Positions 55,154 to 64,000 of a stretch of 64,000 bases of DNA are shown piece by piece; the first letter of the stretch is position 1; every line of letters starts with the position of its first letter. Source of the stretch: Chrysogorgia sp. JL179-B06 (taxonomy: Eukaryota > Cnidaria > Anthozoa > Scleralcyonacea > Chrysogorgiidae); the NCBI GenBank assembly GCA_035772405.1, contig JAYKKM010000193.1:2193501-2257500 (forward strand), in the 5' to 3' direction. The notes below the pieces were generated by a model. It was not told where the DNA came from. It did not search any database and worked only from the letters and a program-made list of their open reading frames with translations. A program made the position numbers and the translations under genes.

Positions 55154-55296
55154 TTAACTCAAGTAATTTGAATGGACCCCTATACATTCTTCAACAATGT
55201 TATTTAGCTCCTAAATCGTCCTGGACCAAGGCCATAGTTTTAGCCTTGTATACAGGGTATTTTACTGGGGTTTTTCTCCCTTCGCTCCGTGTTTAA

Positions 55297-55937
55297 AGCG
55301 CATATAAACCCTACCAGTTTTTAACTTTCTATATAGAAAACGCTAAAATAGTTGATAAATTATTCTATAGTTTTTGATTTGGTCTATTCGTTTCGGAGAT
55401 ATCTCTCTTTGAACAAGGCTAAAAAGCGCTATTTTGAACAGCACTTTGTCGAGGTGACGTCAGTACCCATGTTTGTCCGCATTTCCCCATAATTATTGCG
55501 GCCATAACAAAAGAAAATAGCTCATTTGCAATAATTTGTGAGTCAAATTTGGTTTGTTCGTCCGCATTTTGAGCTATTAATAGAATACAATTTTTACGCA
55601 AATTGCAAAGAGTCTGGTACCTTATTTGCTCGTGTATTCCGTTGTGTAGTTATCATCGAAGCGATGTGTTGTATTTCGTTTTTCAAAGTCTTCAAATGAA
55701 TCAGACGTAGAAAACGGAATTTCGCATATCATCATCACATTCCTCTGATCCTGACATTCCTTAGGCACGTCACATGTGGCCCAGGCTTCTTTCGGCTTTT
55801 TTCGTCTCTCGGTTTTTTCTTGCAAATAGCAATGTTTAAAGAGAGATGTCTCCGAAACGAATGGACCAAAAAACTGTAAACGACCTTATCAGCTATTTTT
55901 GGCGTCTTCTATACAAAAAACAGAAACTGTCCAGGCT
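55297..55937. mobile_element. 641-bp TTAA-flanked MITE with long diverged arms
   Basis: TTAA at 55293-55296 and 55938-55941. The arms match around TTCGTTTCGGAGATATCTCTC / GAGAGATGTCTCCGAAACGA and GCTAAAATAGTTGATAA / TTATCAGCTATTTTTGGC. Minus-strand frames of 60 and 67 codons inside carry no known domain. A fragment of the family lies at 5572-5690. Confidence 0.7.
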
Positions 55938-56045
55938 TTAATATAGGTACTTCAAAGAAGTATTTAGAATTTAGATCGGGTTCAGAGCAACCAACGATTA
56001 TTATACAGAAGAACAAAATTTAACTAGTTGCAAGGGAGTATAGAC

Positions 56046-56524
56046 CACTGATCTCTAAATAAAGACTGGATCGAGCAACTTTTGTACTAAGGGACCAACT
56101 GAGAATCCTATGAGGTTTTTTGATAGTTTATGTGCTCTTACCATCGACAAAATAAAATAATATTACTATAAAGAGGACCAGAAAACATTTTTCAAATTAC
56201 TGGATAAAACGATTCATCGCCTACCTACAGATTTACTGCGACTTTCGTCCCTTAGCAATGGCCGCCGTTGGCTCTAATTATCTATAGTGAGAGAAGCCTG
56301 ATATGAGACGTCAAATTAGGTTGAAGATATTATGCATTTAATGTTAACAAAGAAACTATATTGACCAGACACTAAACCCCTATTTTGCTAGCGTCACAGT
56401 TTGATTTGCTTGCAAACTCGGGGTTTCTAATGATCTCTAAATTATTACATTATGCAAATATGCAGCCTTCAAAATCAGCTCATCAGATACAATAGAAAGC
56501 TCAATCTAGTCTTTATTTAGAGAC
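56046..56524. mobile_element. hAT-like MITE (CACTGATCTC family), degenerate right tip
   Basis: CACTGATCTCTAAATAAAG at the left; CAATCTAGTCTTTATTTAGAG at the right. The interior is nearly identical to 6788-7297. Confidence 0.75.
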
Positions 56525-56528
56525 CCGA

Positions 56529-56660
56529 ATTAAATATTCTTTTATATTCATTTAAATTAGCCTTTCTGACCTCGTTCGTGTGTCTGTAATTCCAAAGAAT
56601 CTTTGCTTTGTAACGGCTAATTTGCATGCATATAAAAGAATATTTAGACTGGCCGCCATT
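56529..56660. mobile_element. MITE, CATAGACCTCTTTCAT family, copy 2 (ends lost)
   Basis: TTAAATATTCTTTTATATTC...AATCTTTGCTTTGTAACG...ATATAAAAGAATATTTAGAC. Directly abuts the preceding hAT-like MITE. Confidence 0.65.
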
Positions 56661-56699
56661 ATGAATGGCGTCCATTATGAATCCCCAACCCCAAGAGCA

Positions 56700-58020
56700 T
56701 TCGTTTTTGCTTTTGGTTTGGCCCTGGTAACGAGGTTGGCTTCACCCCAGTCACTTCTTCGTCTATATCCAGTCACTAGAGAGTGACTAGCTTCCTCGCG
56801 CTAAAAACTTCCATGAAAAGTATTGGGAGGACTGAAGACCCCCGCTGTCTTTGTTTAATCGGTTGGATAACCGTCGTCTGTTCACCAGATAATTATAATT
56901 TGATGATCTAGTTATCGAGGGAAATTGGCTAAACTCTCAGACTACGTCTTTCACAAACTTCGCAGGAAGGAAATACTTTTACTAAGGACTAAAGTTGGCT
57001 TACGTACATGTAATTACCCACTTGACTCGATTGCAGTGCCAGATTTAGCAGTTTATTTTTGTCGGATAATCGCTTGGTCTGGACCACATGCAGTAAACAC
57101 GTTCCAACAATGTTTATAGATACATAAGTAGACTTTGGACTTATAATACATAAGTAGACTTTGGACCGTTTAGTGTACCCCTATGCTGAGGTACTTGGCC
57201 ATGTGATGGTGCTCCTCCCCCGATAAAGCATGCAACGTTGCTCGGTTGACCAAATTATCCAGCGTTGCAGTTTGGTTATGAGTATCAAAGTACAGCATAA
57301 AGATGCAAACGACAATGCAAATTTACAAGTATACTTATTATCTAAAAAGCAGTGTTTTATAAGGATTTCCGCCACTAATAAATTCGATAATCAAACACAT
57401 ATACATGTGAATTATTAGTGTTAATCTCACATGTGTCCCACCGCCCTATTATAATTCAATGCTGTAATGTTTGTTAGGACTATAGAAGTATTTTTTATAT
57501 AATAAACAGAACAATACATGGATGCTTGGAAATTGGAATCAGTGTTTCTGTTCTTCAACTGGATATGATCTCACTCGCTCATGACATATCCTGTTCAACA
57601 CTCGAAATAACTTTCATATTTCCGGACACCATGTATTATTCTATATTGAACTTTCACCTGGAAATTGTCAATATACCCTTCCCGAATTTGCTTCAGTAAA
57701 AAGTTGGGCAAGTTAAGACGGCTACACCGACAAACTAAACAACTTACGTTTTAGTATTTAAACTGCCTATCACCATAATGTATTTATTATTTATAAACAT
57801 TCTATATAAGGCAAATAGTTGAACAGAGAAATATTTCTTTGACAAGATCTTTCCTTCGATACTTTATACAGGTTTATGTTTTTAAAATGCTATTGAGTGT
57901 AACGTCAACCCAAGGCCAGCAACTTGGCTTTTTCCTGCCTTCCGTGTGACAAACTGGCATGGTGGAGAATTTGAATTGAAAAAGTTGTTGCAATCTCTAT
58001 AGTCGATACGCGGACGGCCG
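56700..58020. other. no supported gene
   Basis: A degenerate relative of the 24.7-kb foldback lies at 57520-57640 (CATATCCTGTTCAACACTCG, AACTTTCATATTTCC). A 27-bp direct repeat with ACATAAGTAGACTTTGGAC occurs at 57120-57165. Otherwise AT-rich DNA. Confidence 0.5.
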
Positions 58021-58042
58021 TCATATCCTCAGAAAAATTATT

Positions 58043-58395
58043 CTGAGTCCTGTACAGGAATCGAACCTGTAACCTTCTGATTGCCGGTGAGACGCTCTAA
58101 CCATTGAGCTAACGAGACTCAGATGGAGAGCAAAGGTTACAGTGATGTACTGGTTCAATTGATATATGTATATGAGCTCTCCCACATTCACTACAACATT
58201 GTGTATATTAACGCATCCAAGCATTACCGATATATAGTGACTGCCGCATATAGGCAGTACATATATCAATCGAACCAGTACATCATTATAACCTTCGCTC
58301 TCCGTCTGAGTCTCGTTCGCTCAAATCTCAATGGTTAGAGCGTCTCACCGGCAATCAGAAGGTTACAGGTTCGATTCCTGTACGGGACTCATTAC
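58043..58395. mobile_element. inverted pair of tRNA-headed SINEs (foldback)
   Basis: On the minus strand (58130 to 58045): GAGTCTCGTTAGCTCAATGG, TTAGAGCGTCTCACCGGC, CAGGTTCGATTCCTGTAC, a near-complete cloverleaf with D arm GCTC/GAGC and T arm CAGG/CCTG but an imperfect anticodon stem. The plus-strand partner is at 58304-58390. Between them GATGTACTGGTTCAATTG is inverted as CAATCGAACCAGTACATC, so the arms extend to about 120 bp. A SINE pair rather than functional tRNA genes. Confidence 0.75.
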
Positions 58396-58429
58396 ATAAA
58401 TTTAAAAATTACATAAATTAAGACAACTT

Positions 58430-58605
58430 TCACCTCGATTTTCCCTTAAAATACTGATTTGTTTGAGAAGTAATATGAAACACTCTGAAGAGTGTTTCGA
58501 CATCACGATATTCAAACACCTCGAAGTTTGTTAAAAAACCTCGACTTCGCCTCAGTTTTCAACAAACGTCTCGGTGTTTTGATATACTGATTAAACACTC
58601 TTTAG
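58430..58605. repeat. CACCTCGAAGTTTGTTAAA hairpin repeat, second copy
   Basis: TTCAAACACCTCGAAGTTTG is followed by ACAAACGTCTCGGTGTTTTG, forming a hairpin. AACACTCTGAAGAGTGTTT is itself palindromic. Same family as 7440-7600. Confidence 0.65.
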
Positions 58606-59327
58606 GCGTGTTCACAGTAGCGGACCCGGATTGGATTTGGACTGAGACTGGACTGATATCGGACTAACCGTTTGCATTCACACCAGATTGGACATGGGTC
58701 AGCATGAGTATATTCAACAAAATAAACAAGGCAAATATGGCGACAGGAGAGTTGCTTTCTTTTGTAATTTGTTTTTGAAGAGACGCGAAGAATACTAAAC
58801 CGGAGAAAGTCAAAAGGCATTTTGCATTTCCTCTGCTATGTTATTAAACACTGTATTATTATGTATGCCTTGGTCGTCTAGTTTCCTCTGCACCTTTTCA
58901 TTTCCCCAAACATTTATAAGAAGCATTGTAAACATTTCAAAGAAGCATTTATAAGAAGCATTGTCTCTTCGTCAGTCCAGGGTGAAGAGCTGGCGAAACC
59001 GTAATGGGTGAGACTGAATTCATGGTACACTACTGTAAAACGTTTTTTAAAAAGATATTGGCGGTTGTTTTGTTTTTACTTGCGTACACCGTTGACCACT
59101 CGTACTGCGGACAACTACCTCGCCATCGAAACCAATCTATTCCAGTCCGATTGCGTTCACACTTGGTCGAGTCCAATCGTCCTTTCTCAGACCACCTCGA
59201 ATAGGTGGACTCAAAGCCAGTCCCAATCCAAATCTAGTCGAAATTCAGTCCGATTGTGTTCACACTGTCGGATTTGCAATACAAATCCAGTCCAAATCCA
59301 GTCTGGGTCCGCCAGTGTGAACGCGCC
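58606..59327. mobile_element. 722-bp MITE with GGCGTGTTCACA ends
   Basis: GGCGTGTTCACAGTAGCGG and CCGCCAGTGTGAACGCGCC are inverted. Subterminal blocks of GGATTTGGACTG / CAGTCCAAATCC and GACTGGACTG repeats follow. The left flank TTA and right TTT suggest a decayed TWA duplication (Harbinger-like). Internal ORFs are unsupported. Confidence 0.7.
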
Positions 59328-59459
59328 TTTTGACGTCACACTCTGCGTCAATATTTTTAAAAAAATATAAGCCGCTCACTGAAGTTAAGGCATGGCTCTT
59401 GACTTGAAGACTGGAATTTCCTGTTTTCCAGAGGTCTAAACTAAGATCAAACTTACCAA

Positions 59460-59640
59460 ACATAGACCTCTTTCATAATGTCACCCAAATTAAATATTCT
59501 TTTATATTCATTTAAATTAGCATTTCTGACCTCGTTCGTGTGTCTGTAATTCCAAAGAATCTTTGCTTTGTAACGAGGCCAGAAAGGCTAATTTACATGC
59601 ATATAAAAGAATATTTAGACTGGTCGCCATATTGGATGAA
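59460..59640. mobile_element. MITE, CATAGACCTCTTTCAT family, copy 3
   Basis: AACATAGACCTCTTTCATAA, AAATTAAATATTCTTTTATA, AAGAATCTTTGCTTTGTAAC, TATAAAAGAATATTTAGACT. The best left end of the three copies. Confidence 0.7.
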
Positions 59641-59894
59641 ATCCTAAAACCTTCTTGAGTACATGGATAAACATCAAAATTTACCAAACAAACACCCTAA
59701 TTTGATTCAAACATTAATTACGTTTATTATCCTAACTTGAATGATAGGAATTAATTTGCATGAACAAAATATGTAATTAGAGGAAAAATCAATCGCTAAA
59801 ATTTTGCATTTACAGTATCACCGCAATGTATTGATTAGGCCTAGGGAGTTCGACACATGTGAAGTTCGACGTTTGCAATGCATAATGAGCTTAA

Positions 59895-60330
59895 CTCTTT
59901 CCTGTCCGGCTGAAAAACATCCAAAATTGAACTACCTCTTTGTTCTATTGATATCTCGGGAAATATCCATAACTGTTGCGAAATCTACACCTTTTCTGAA
60001 AGTCCAATAAACCGGCTGTTACCAATGCTTTTGAATTTTCCGAACAAGACACATCATGATAATATAAATTAGCATTAATTATCATAAATCAGGTTGAAAA
60101 ACGCCCATTTTTCTAGAAAAGCCCGCGCGTAGCATCATGAAAATTAAAAATGCCACCAATCGCAGAGTTGTTCATGAAATCAAATCAAACTTGGTATGTG
60201 AGTGGATCTCATGTGCCTGGCGTTTGTCGAATTTCAATTTTTAATCTTGCTTTACCGTGTGCCGTGTTTTTCGATTGGCGACTTCGGGGGTCTTGTATGA
60301 CCCTTTTTGATTGGGCCGGACAGGAAAGAG
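59895..60330. mobile_element. TTAA-flanked CTCTTTCCTGTCCGGC element, copy 3 (reverse)
   Basis: TTAA at 59891-59894 and 60331-60334. Interior reversed relative to 50758-51204 (TATCTCGGGAAATATCCATA ... CGTGTGCCGTGTTTTTCG). Its right TTAA is also the left TTAA of 60335-60743. Confidence 0.82.
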
Positions 60331-60334
60331 TTAA

Positions 60335-60743
60335 AGTGCCTATCCAGCCTGTGAGGATTTTACATATTCGTAATCTTTGGGTTGTACCAAAAAGAAATGT
60401 AATTGCATCTTCATGCCTTTTCCCGCTGCTAAAGTTCACATGAAGTGACGTCAACGCAGGACACGCAATATATTGCGGCGTTATTCAACAGTGAATGTTT
60501 AGGAATTGAGTGAATTTTGTCTAAACAGGTTGTTTAAAGTTCAAAGCCAAACTTTCGCTGTATTTCATTGCTGAACCATTCCGCAAAATATCGCGTCCCT
60601 GCGTCGACGTCACTTCCTGTGAACTTTAGCGGGGGAAACGGGCATGAAGATGAAATTTTCGAACGACAAGATATATTACAATTTTTCTCAGGAGAATCCA
60701 AAGATCACAAATATATAAAATCCCCACAGGCTTGATAAGCACT
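60335..60743. mobile_element. 409-bp TTAA (Kolobok-like) MITE
   Basis: TTAA at 60331-60334 and 60744-60747. Ends AGTGCCTATCCAGCCTGTG and ACAGGCTTGATAAGCACT. The arms include AAAGTTCACATGAAGTGACG / GTCACTTCCTGTGAACTTTA and GCGTTGACG-type blocks. Terminal AGTGCCTAT matches 23385-23858. Confidence 0.82.
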
Positions 60744-61034
60744 TTAAACTTTCAAGTGATATTTATCATAAAGAAGGTAATAAATTGCAGTCTTCGTTTA
60801 CATGACAACAAGGTCATGTGACTCTCAGGCGCCTATATTGGATAAAATAAAAATTTTACAAATAAAAGCTTCTTGAGACTTGAGGCACGCGAATATATAT
60901 ATAATAAACGGTCCAAATTGATGCAAACAGTTATCTAGTTTATTATGCTAATTGTTGCCAGGTTGTATAACTAGCAAAACACAAGATCATTGAATGTTTT
61001 TCTATTTTAAATTTTTATATGCAAAAATTACCAA

Positions 61035-61680
61035 AAGGCTGGGCCGGTGGAAAACATGGCAGGGCTATGACTTTTTTTGGTCACACGAAAGGCAGGGCCA
61101 TTAGTTTTTTTATAATAACTAATAGCAGGGCACCTACTTTTTCTGTTGTTAAAACATTGACTTAATAACATCTCCAAGAGTCTTACGAATAATATATCTA
61201 AGAATATATTATATATTTTAAAATAATATAATATAAATTCTATAATAAAATATAATATATACAGTAAGTATCTGTATAACATCTGCCAGGGCAGTTTCTC
61301 CGCCAATGTTTGCCCTTGGAAACTCTCGGACACGTTAAGGCCGACTAGTCGTGAGACCACCAACACATTTCTTTGATTTTTATTAAGATGAAGACAACGG
61401 CAGGGCATTGACTTTTTACCCTAAAGCCTGGTTTCCATTTGGTCGCCACGATCGCAACGGTGTCATAGTGGTCGATGTAATAGAGTGTCGATCTATACAG
61501 CAGACAAAAGATTAGATAGATCGACACTATTACATCGACCACTATGACACCGTTGCGATCGTGGCGACCAAATGGGAACCAGGCTTAAAGGTTGATAGCA
61601 GGGCAAAGACTTTTTTACCTTGAGAGCAAGGAGGGCACTTTAAGCAAAACAAGGTCATTGATTCTTTTTCTATTTTAAAC
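61035..61680 (-). repeat. irregular repeat encoding K-S-x-C-P-A (minus strand)
   Basis: Plus-strand units of (G)GCAGGGC followed by GACTTTTTTACC-like sequence recur at about 61060, 61093, 61125, 61400 and 61598. Read on the minus strand they give repeated peptide units such as KSRCPAI, TNGPAF, SHSPAM and KSQCPAV. It could be a decayed repetitive exon or a minisatellite. The 61425-61585 MITE sits inside. Confidence 0.5.
61425..61585. mobile_element. 161-bp Harbinger-like palindromic MITE
   Basis: TAA at 61422-61424 and 61586-61588. Near-perfect arms of about 70 bp: AGCCTGGTTTCCATTTGGTC, GCCACGATCGCAACGG, TGTCATAGTGGTCGATG, each mirrored. Confidence 0.85.
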
Positions 61681-62161
61681 TTTTTTAAAGCAGTTTCAAT
61701 CAACGGATTCAAGGGCGCGCGGTGATTCCGCATCCCCATTCTCTCATGCACGCGTCCCCAAAACACCTTGTGAGCCCAATACAAGCGAATAGCCCACCTA
61801 TATATTACATTATTACTATATATAAAAGCGCAAGAAGCCTCTGCGGAGTAGAGTGCGACGGATTCACGTTAAGCACAACCAACACGTTTTACCTGTCGAT
61901 CTCGTTTTGAAACATGAAAATGATCTAAATAACGTCGTGCCGAAAGAATGAGTGCCGAAATAGTGTGTACTAGGTCCCTACATTATCATACATACATTAT
62001 ACATTATCCTACATTAATATCATTAATCGGCCGGATTTTGGTTTAGATACAGTATATGTCAAGGACGAGAAACTGTCAGAGAAATTATTTGTGGGCTCAC
62101 ATGCAGTGTGTAAACCTTCCTTAACGTTTCGAGCGATGGCCCTTCGCATAACACTTTTATT

Positions 62162-62614
62162 TAATAATAATAATAAAAAGACGTATTAGGAGCATTATAC
62201 AATAGTCTCGATGCTCTTACAACAATATATTCTTAAAGTTACTTGTAAAACTAATTACAGTTTCATTACAAGATAAAGCCTATACTACATATATTACCAA
62301 CATGAACAAAAAACTATTAATTTTAAAAAAGAAAAGTCTTAAGTGCTGACTAATTAAAACTACTTAACATTTCAAGCTTCTAATTTAATTCCTGTGGTAA
62401 TAAATTCCACAGTTTTGGTGCTGCAACCGAGAATGCTCTGTCTCCATGAGTCACCGATTTGGATTTTGGCTCAAGTAGCAGATTTCGGTCAGATGATCTC
62501 AAAGCACGAGTAGGTTTATATTTAGTTAGCAAATCAGCAATATAAACAGGCGCCTGGCCATGCAAAGCCTTGAAAGTAATTATTAGTATCTTAAATACAA
62601 TCCTTGATCTCACC
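62162..62614 (-). mobile_element. non-LTR retrotransposon 3' end, near copy of 3764-4465
   Basis: (ATA)n tail at 62164-62178. The minus-strand frame contains RSRIVFKILIITFKALHGQ, YKPTRALRSSDRNLLLEPKS, HGDRAFSVAAPKLWNLLP. Truncated at 62614, where an unrelated tandem repeat begins. Sequence and 3' UTR closely parallel the 3.8-kb copy. Confidence 0.82.
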
Positions 62615-62619
62615 GTTAT

Positions 62620-62703
62620 GCACCTGTGCCTCACGCACACCTGGACATTTATAAGTGTGCGTTACGCACATGTGCCGCACGCACACCTGGACATTTATAA
62701 GTG
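62620..62703. repeat. tandem duplication, about 45-bp unit
   Basis: Two copies of GCACRTGTGCCNCACGCACA followed by CCTGGACATTTATAAGTG. Confidence 0.75.
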
Positions 62704-62714
62704 AACACAAAAGG

Positions 62715-64000
62715 TGTCGGAAATCAAATTCTCACATCCATGATATTGGCCATTCTGTAGCAGAGTACAAGTTTTCGCAGAAGAATCAGATGAAAACTCT
62801 GGCCTCTGCTACCTATGTCAAAACAGCTTCTGGTGATCGAATCGAGATTGGATCACCAGTATCTGTACCAGCGTCTTCTTGTTATGGGTGTTGGCGAGAT
62901 ATCCCTTCCTGATCTCCTCCAATATGAGCTGTAATGTCTGCCCGCATCTCTCTTCGAAAACCATATGCGCATGAGGACTGGGGACAAAGCGGAGCTCATC
63001 CATAATCTCCTGACGCTTGTGCCTGCGTGCATCGTCTTATCCATGCCCACCACAAGCTTGCAGTTTATTATTGATGGAGGAGGATTGTTCCACTAGTTCT
63101 CATGGCGCAAACACTCACCCTATGCCAAGATCTGTGCAATGTATATCCGTCATGTGACTAGCCGCTATGGTCATTCATTATAACTTGTGTTCGACAGATA
63201 TCACGGTCCAAGAACAAAGGATGAAGCCCATCGTCGTCGTGCTGGGAATGACGTTGGAGCATCATGAGTCTCAGTTGCAATGAAATGCGTCTAACCATGA
63301 GCAAAAATGCTTTCCTTGGCAATGCGTCAAATAAACAAGCTCTCGTCAACCTACTTGCAGATGAGATGGTCAAAGAAGGCATCACTGTGTAAGCATGCAG
63401 GCGGGGATGCGGACTACAAAATTGCATGTCAGCATGTCTTTCTGCCACTGGAAAGCCAGCAGCTGTTACCGCTGAAGACTCCGATGTATTCCAGTTGTTG
63501 ACACATGCCTATGCCACAGATTGTAACTTGTACATGAAGATGACAAAACAAACCGTGTGCATCACTACTTTGAAGAGGAAGTTGGATCCATCCTTGTCAG
63601 AAGCTCTACTCTTCTTGCACGCTATGAGCGGGTGTGATAACACGTCAAGACCGCATGGAATTGGCAAAGTGACTGTTCTAAAGAAGCATATACAGTCCTG
63701 AAAAACTCCGCCTCCATCTTCGTGTCTCCGTCCTCCTCGAAGGAAGACATTGAAAAGGCAGGAGAGGAGGCCTTGCTAGTGATATACACCCAACCTCACC
63801 TCTGCACGGGTGGAGAAGTTCCAGGTAAATGTGGCGACTTTGGCAGGGTACGTGCCTTCAGAAAAACATCCGCCCATATCGGATGAAGTATCCTTCGATA
63901 GTCACCGGGTTTATCATCAGGTATAGGCATGGCGTGGACACGATGTGCCCCCTGAGGATTGGGGCTGAATGGCATCCTCCAGCAGTGTTGCCAACCTTGG
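62715..64000 (+). pseudogene. decayed gene of an uncharacterised nuclease-like family, truncated by window end
   Basis: Plus-strand pieces in several frames follow the order of a family common in cnidarian and arthropod genome annotations: FSQKNQMKTLASATY, DHQYLYQRLLVMGVGEISLP, LLQYEL, MRMRTGDKAELIHNLL, TSLQFIIDGGGLFH, SPYAKICAMYIRHVTSRYG, VFDRYHGPRTKDEAHRRR, HAGGDADYKIACQHVFLP, VTAEDSDVFQLLTHAYATDC, LLFLHAMSGCDNTSRPHGIG, then FDSHRVYHQV and PPEDWG near 63890-63950. Conserved acidic residues (iiDGG, vFDgY, GDAD, EDtD, GCDnTS) resemble the layout of PIN/FEN-like nucleases, which is inference. In-frame stops (e.g. TAA after YEL, TAG after GLFH) and at least four frame changes make it non-functional. 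No intron signature is evident. Confidence 0.65.

Noticed and set aside
58045..58130. tRNA gene on the minus strand
   Set aside because: D and T arms are good but the anticodon stem has a mismatch and the loop lacks a clear U33. A second inverted copy and shared flanks show it is a SINE head.

Overview
The window looks like AT-rich, repeat-saturated animal nuclear DNA, most likely from a cnidarian (anthozoan: coral, octocoral or anemone). The reasons are intron-bearing genes with GTAAGT donors, many non-LTR retrotransposon 3' ends with (ATT)n or (ATC)n tails, tRNA-headed SINEs, HARBI1-like and THAP-type transposases, and a dense population of terminal-inverted-repeat (TIR) MITEs. The taxon call rests on family resemblance from memory, not on a search. 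No bacterial operon, CRISPR array, rRNA gene or free-standing functional tRNA gene was seen.

Only one gene looks intact and host-like: a two-exon trypsin-fold secreted serine protease of the PRSS23/PRSS35 type on the minus strand (27953 to 25689). It has a signal peptide, a basic furin-type site and a complete His/Asp/Ser triad. Everything else that codes is transposon-derived and broken.

Layout. 1-5 kb: CGCGTC-type repeat units, two RT 3' ends, a MADF fragment. 5-7.7 kb: foldbacks and nested MITEs. 7.7-9.8 kb: a Harbinger element (TTA target duplication) that received a non-LTR retroelement and an hAT MITE (8-bp target duplication). 10.9-11.6 kb: a Gypsy LTR and two tRNA-like SINE heads. 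15.07-21.46 kb: a Russian-doll stack in which a MITE is filled by further elements. One of them is a 3.9-kb Kolobok-type transposon (TTAA flanks, TIR AGGTGACCTGACACGAA) carrying two convergent genes: a THAP-domain transposase on the minus strand, and on the plus strand a spliced gene for a cysteine-rich protein resembling the P2X7 C-terminal 'ballast' domain. 23.4-24.8 kb: TTAA- and TA-flanked MITEs. 25.7-28 kb: the protease. 28-35 kb: mostly featureless intergenic DNA with one TTAA MITE. 35-41.5 kb: SINE, retroelement with C-terminal endonuclease, satellites, hAT-like elements. 44-48 kb: SINE inverted pair and several RT relics. 48.4-61.6 kb: many TTAA, TAA and 8-bp-TSD MITEs plus a Gypsy relic in which gag is joined to RNase H. 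62-64 kb: another RT end and a large decayed gene of an uncharacterised nuclease-like family running off the window.

How the parts relate: at least eight elements are bounded by TTAA, and several share a TGACACGAA-type terminus with the coding Kolobok copy, which suggests one transposase lineage has mobilised most of them. Target-site duplications give a relative order of insertions in the 7.7-9.8 and 15-21.5 kb stacks.
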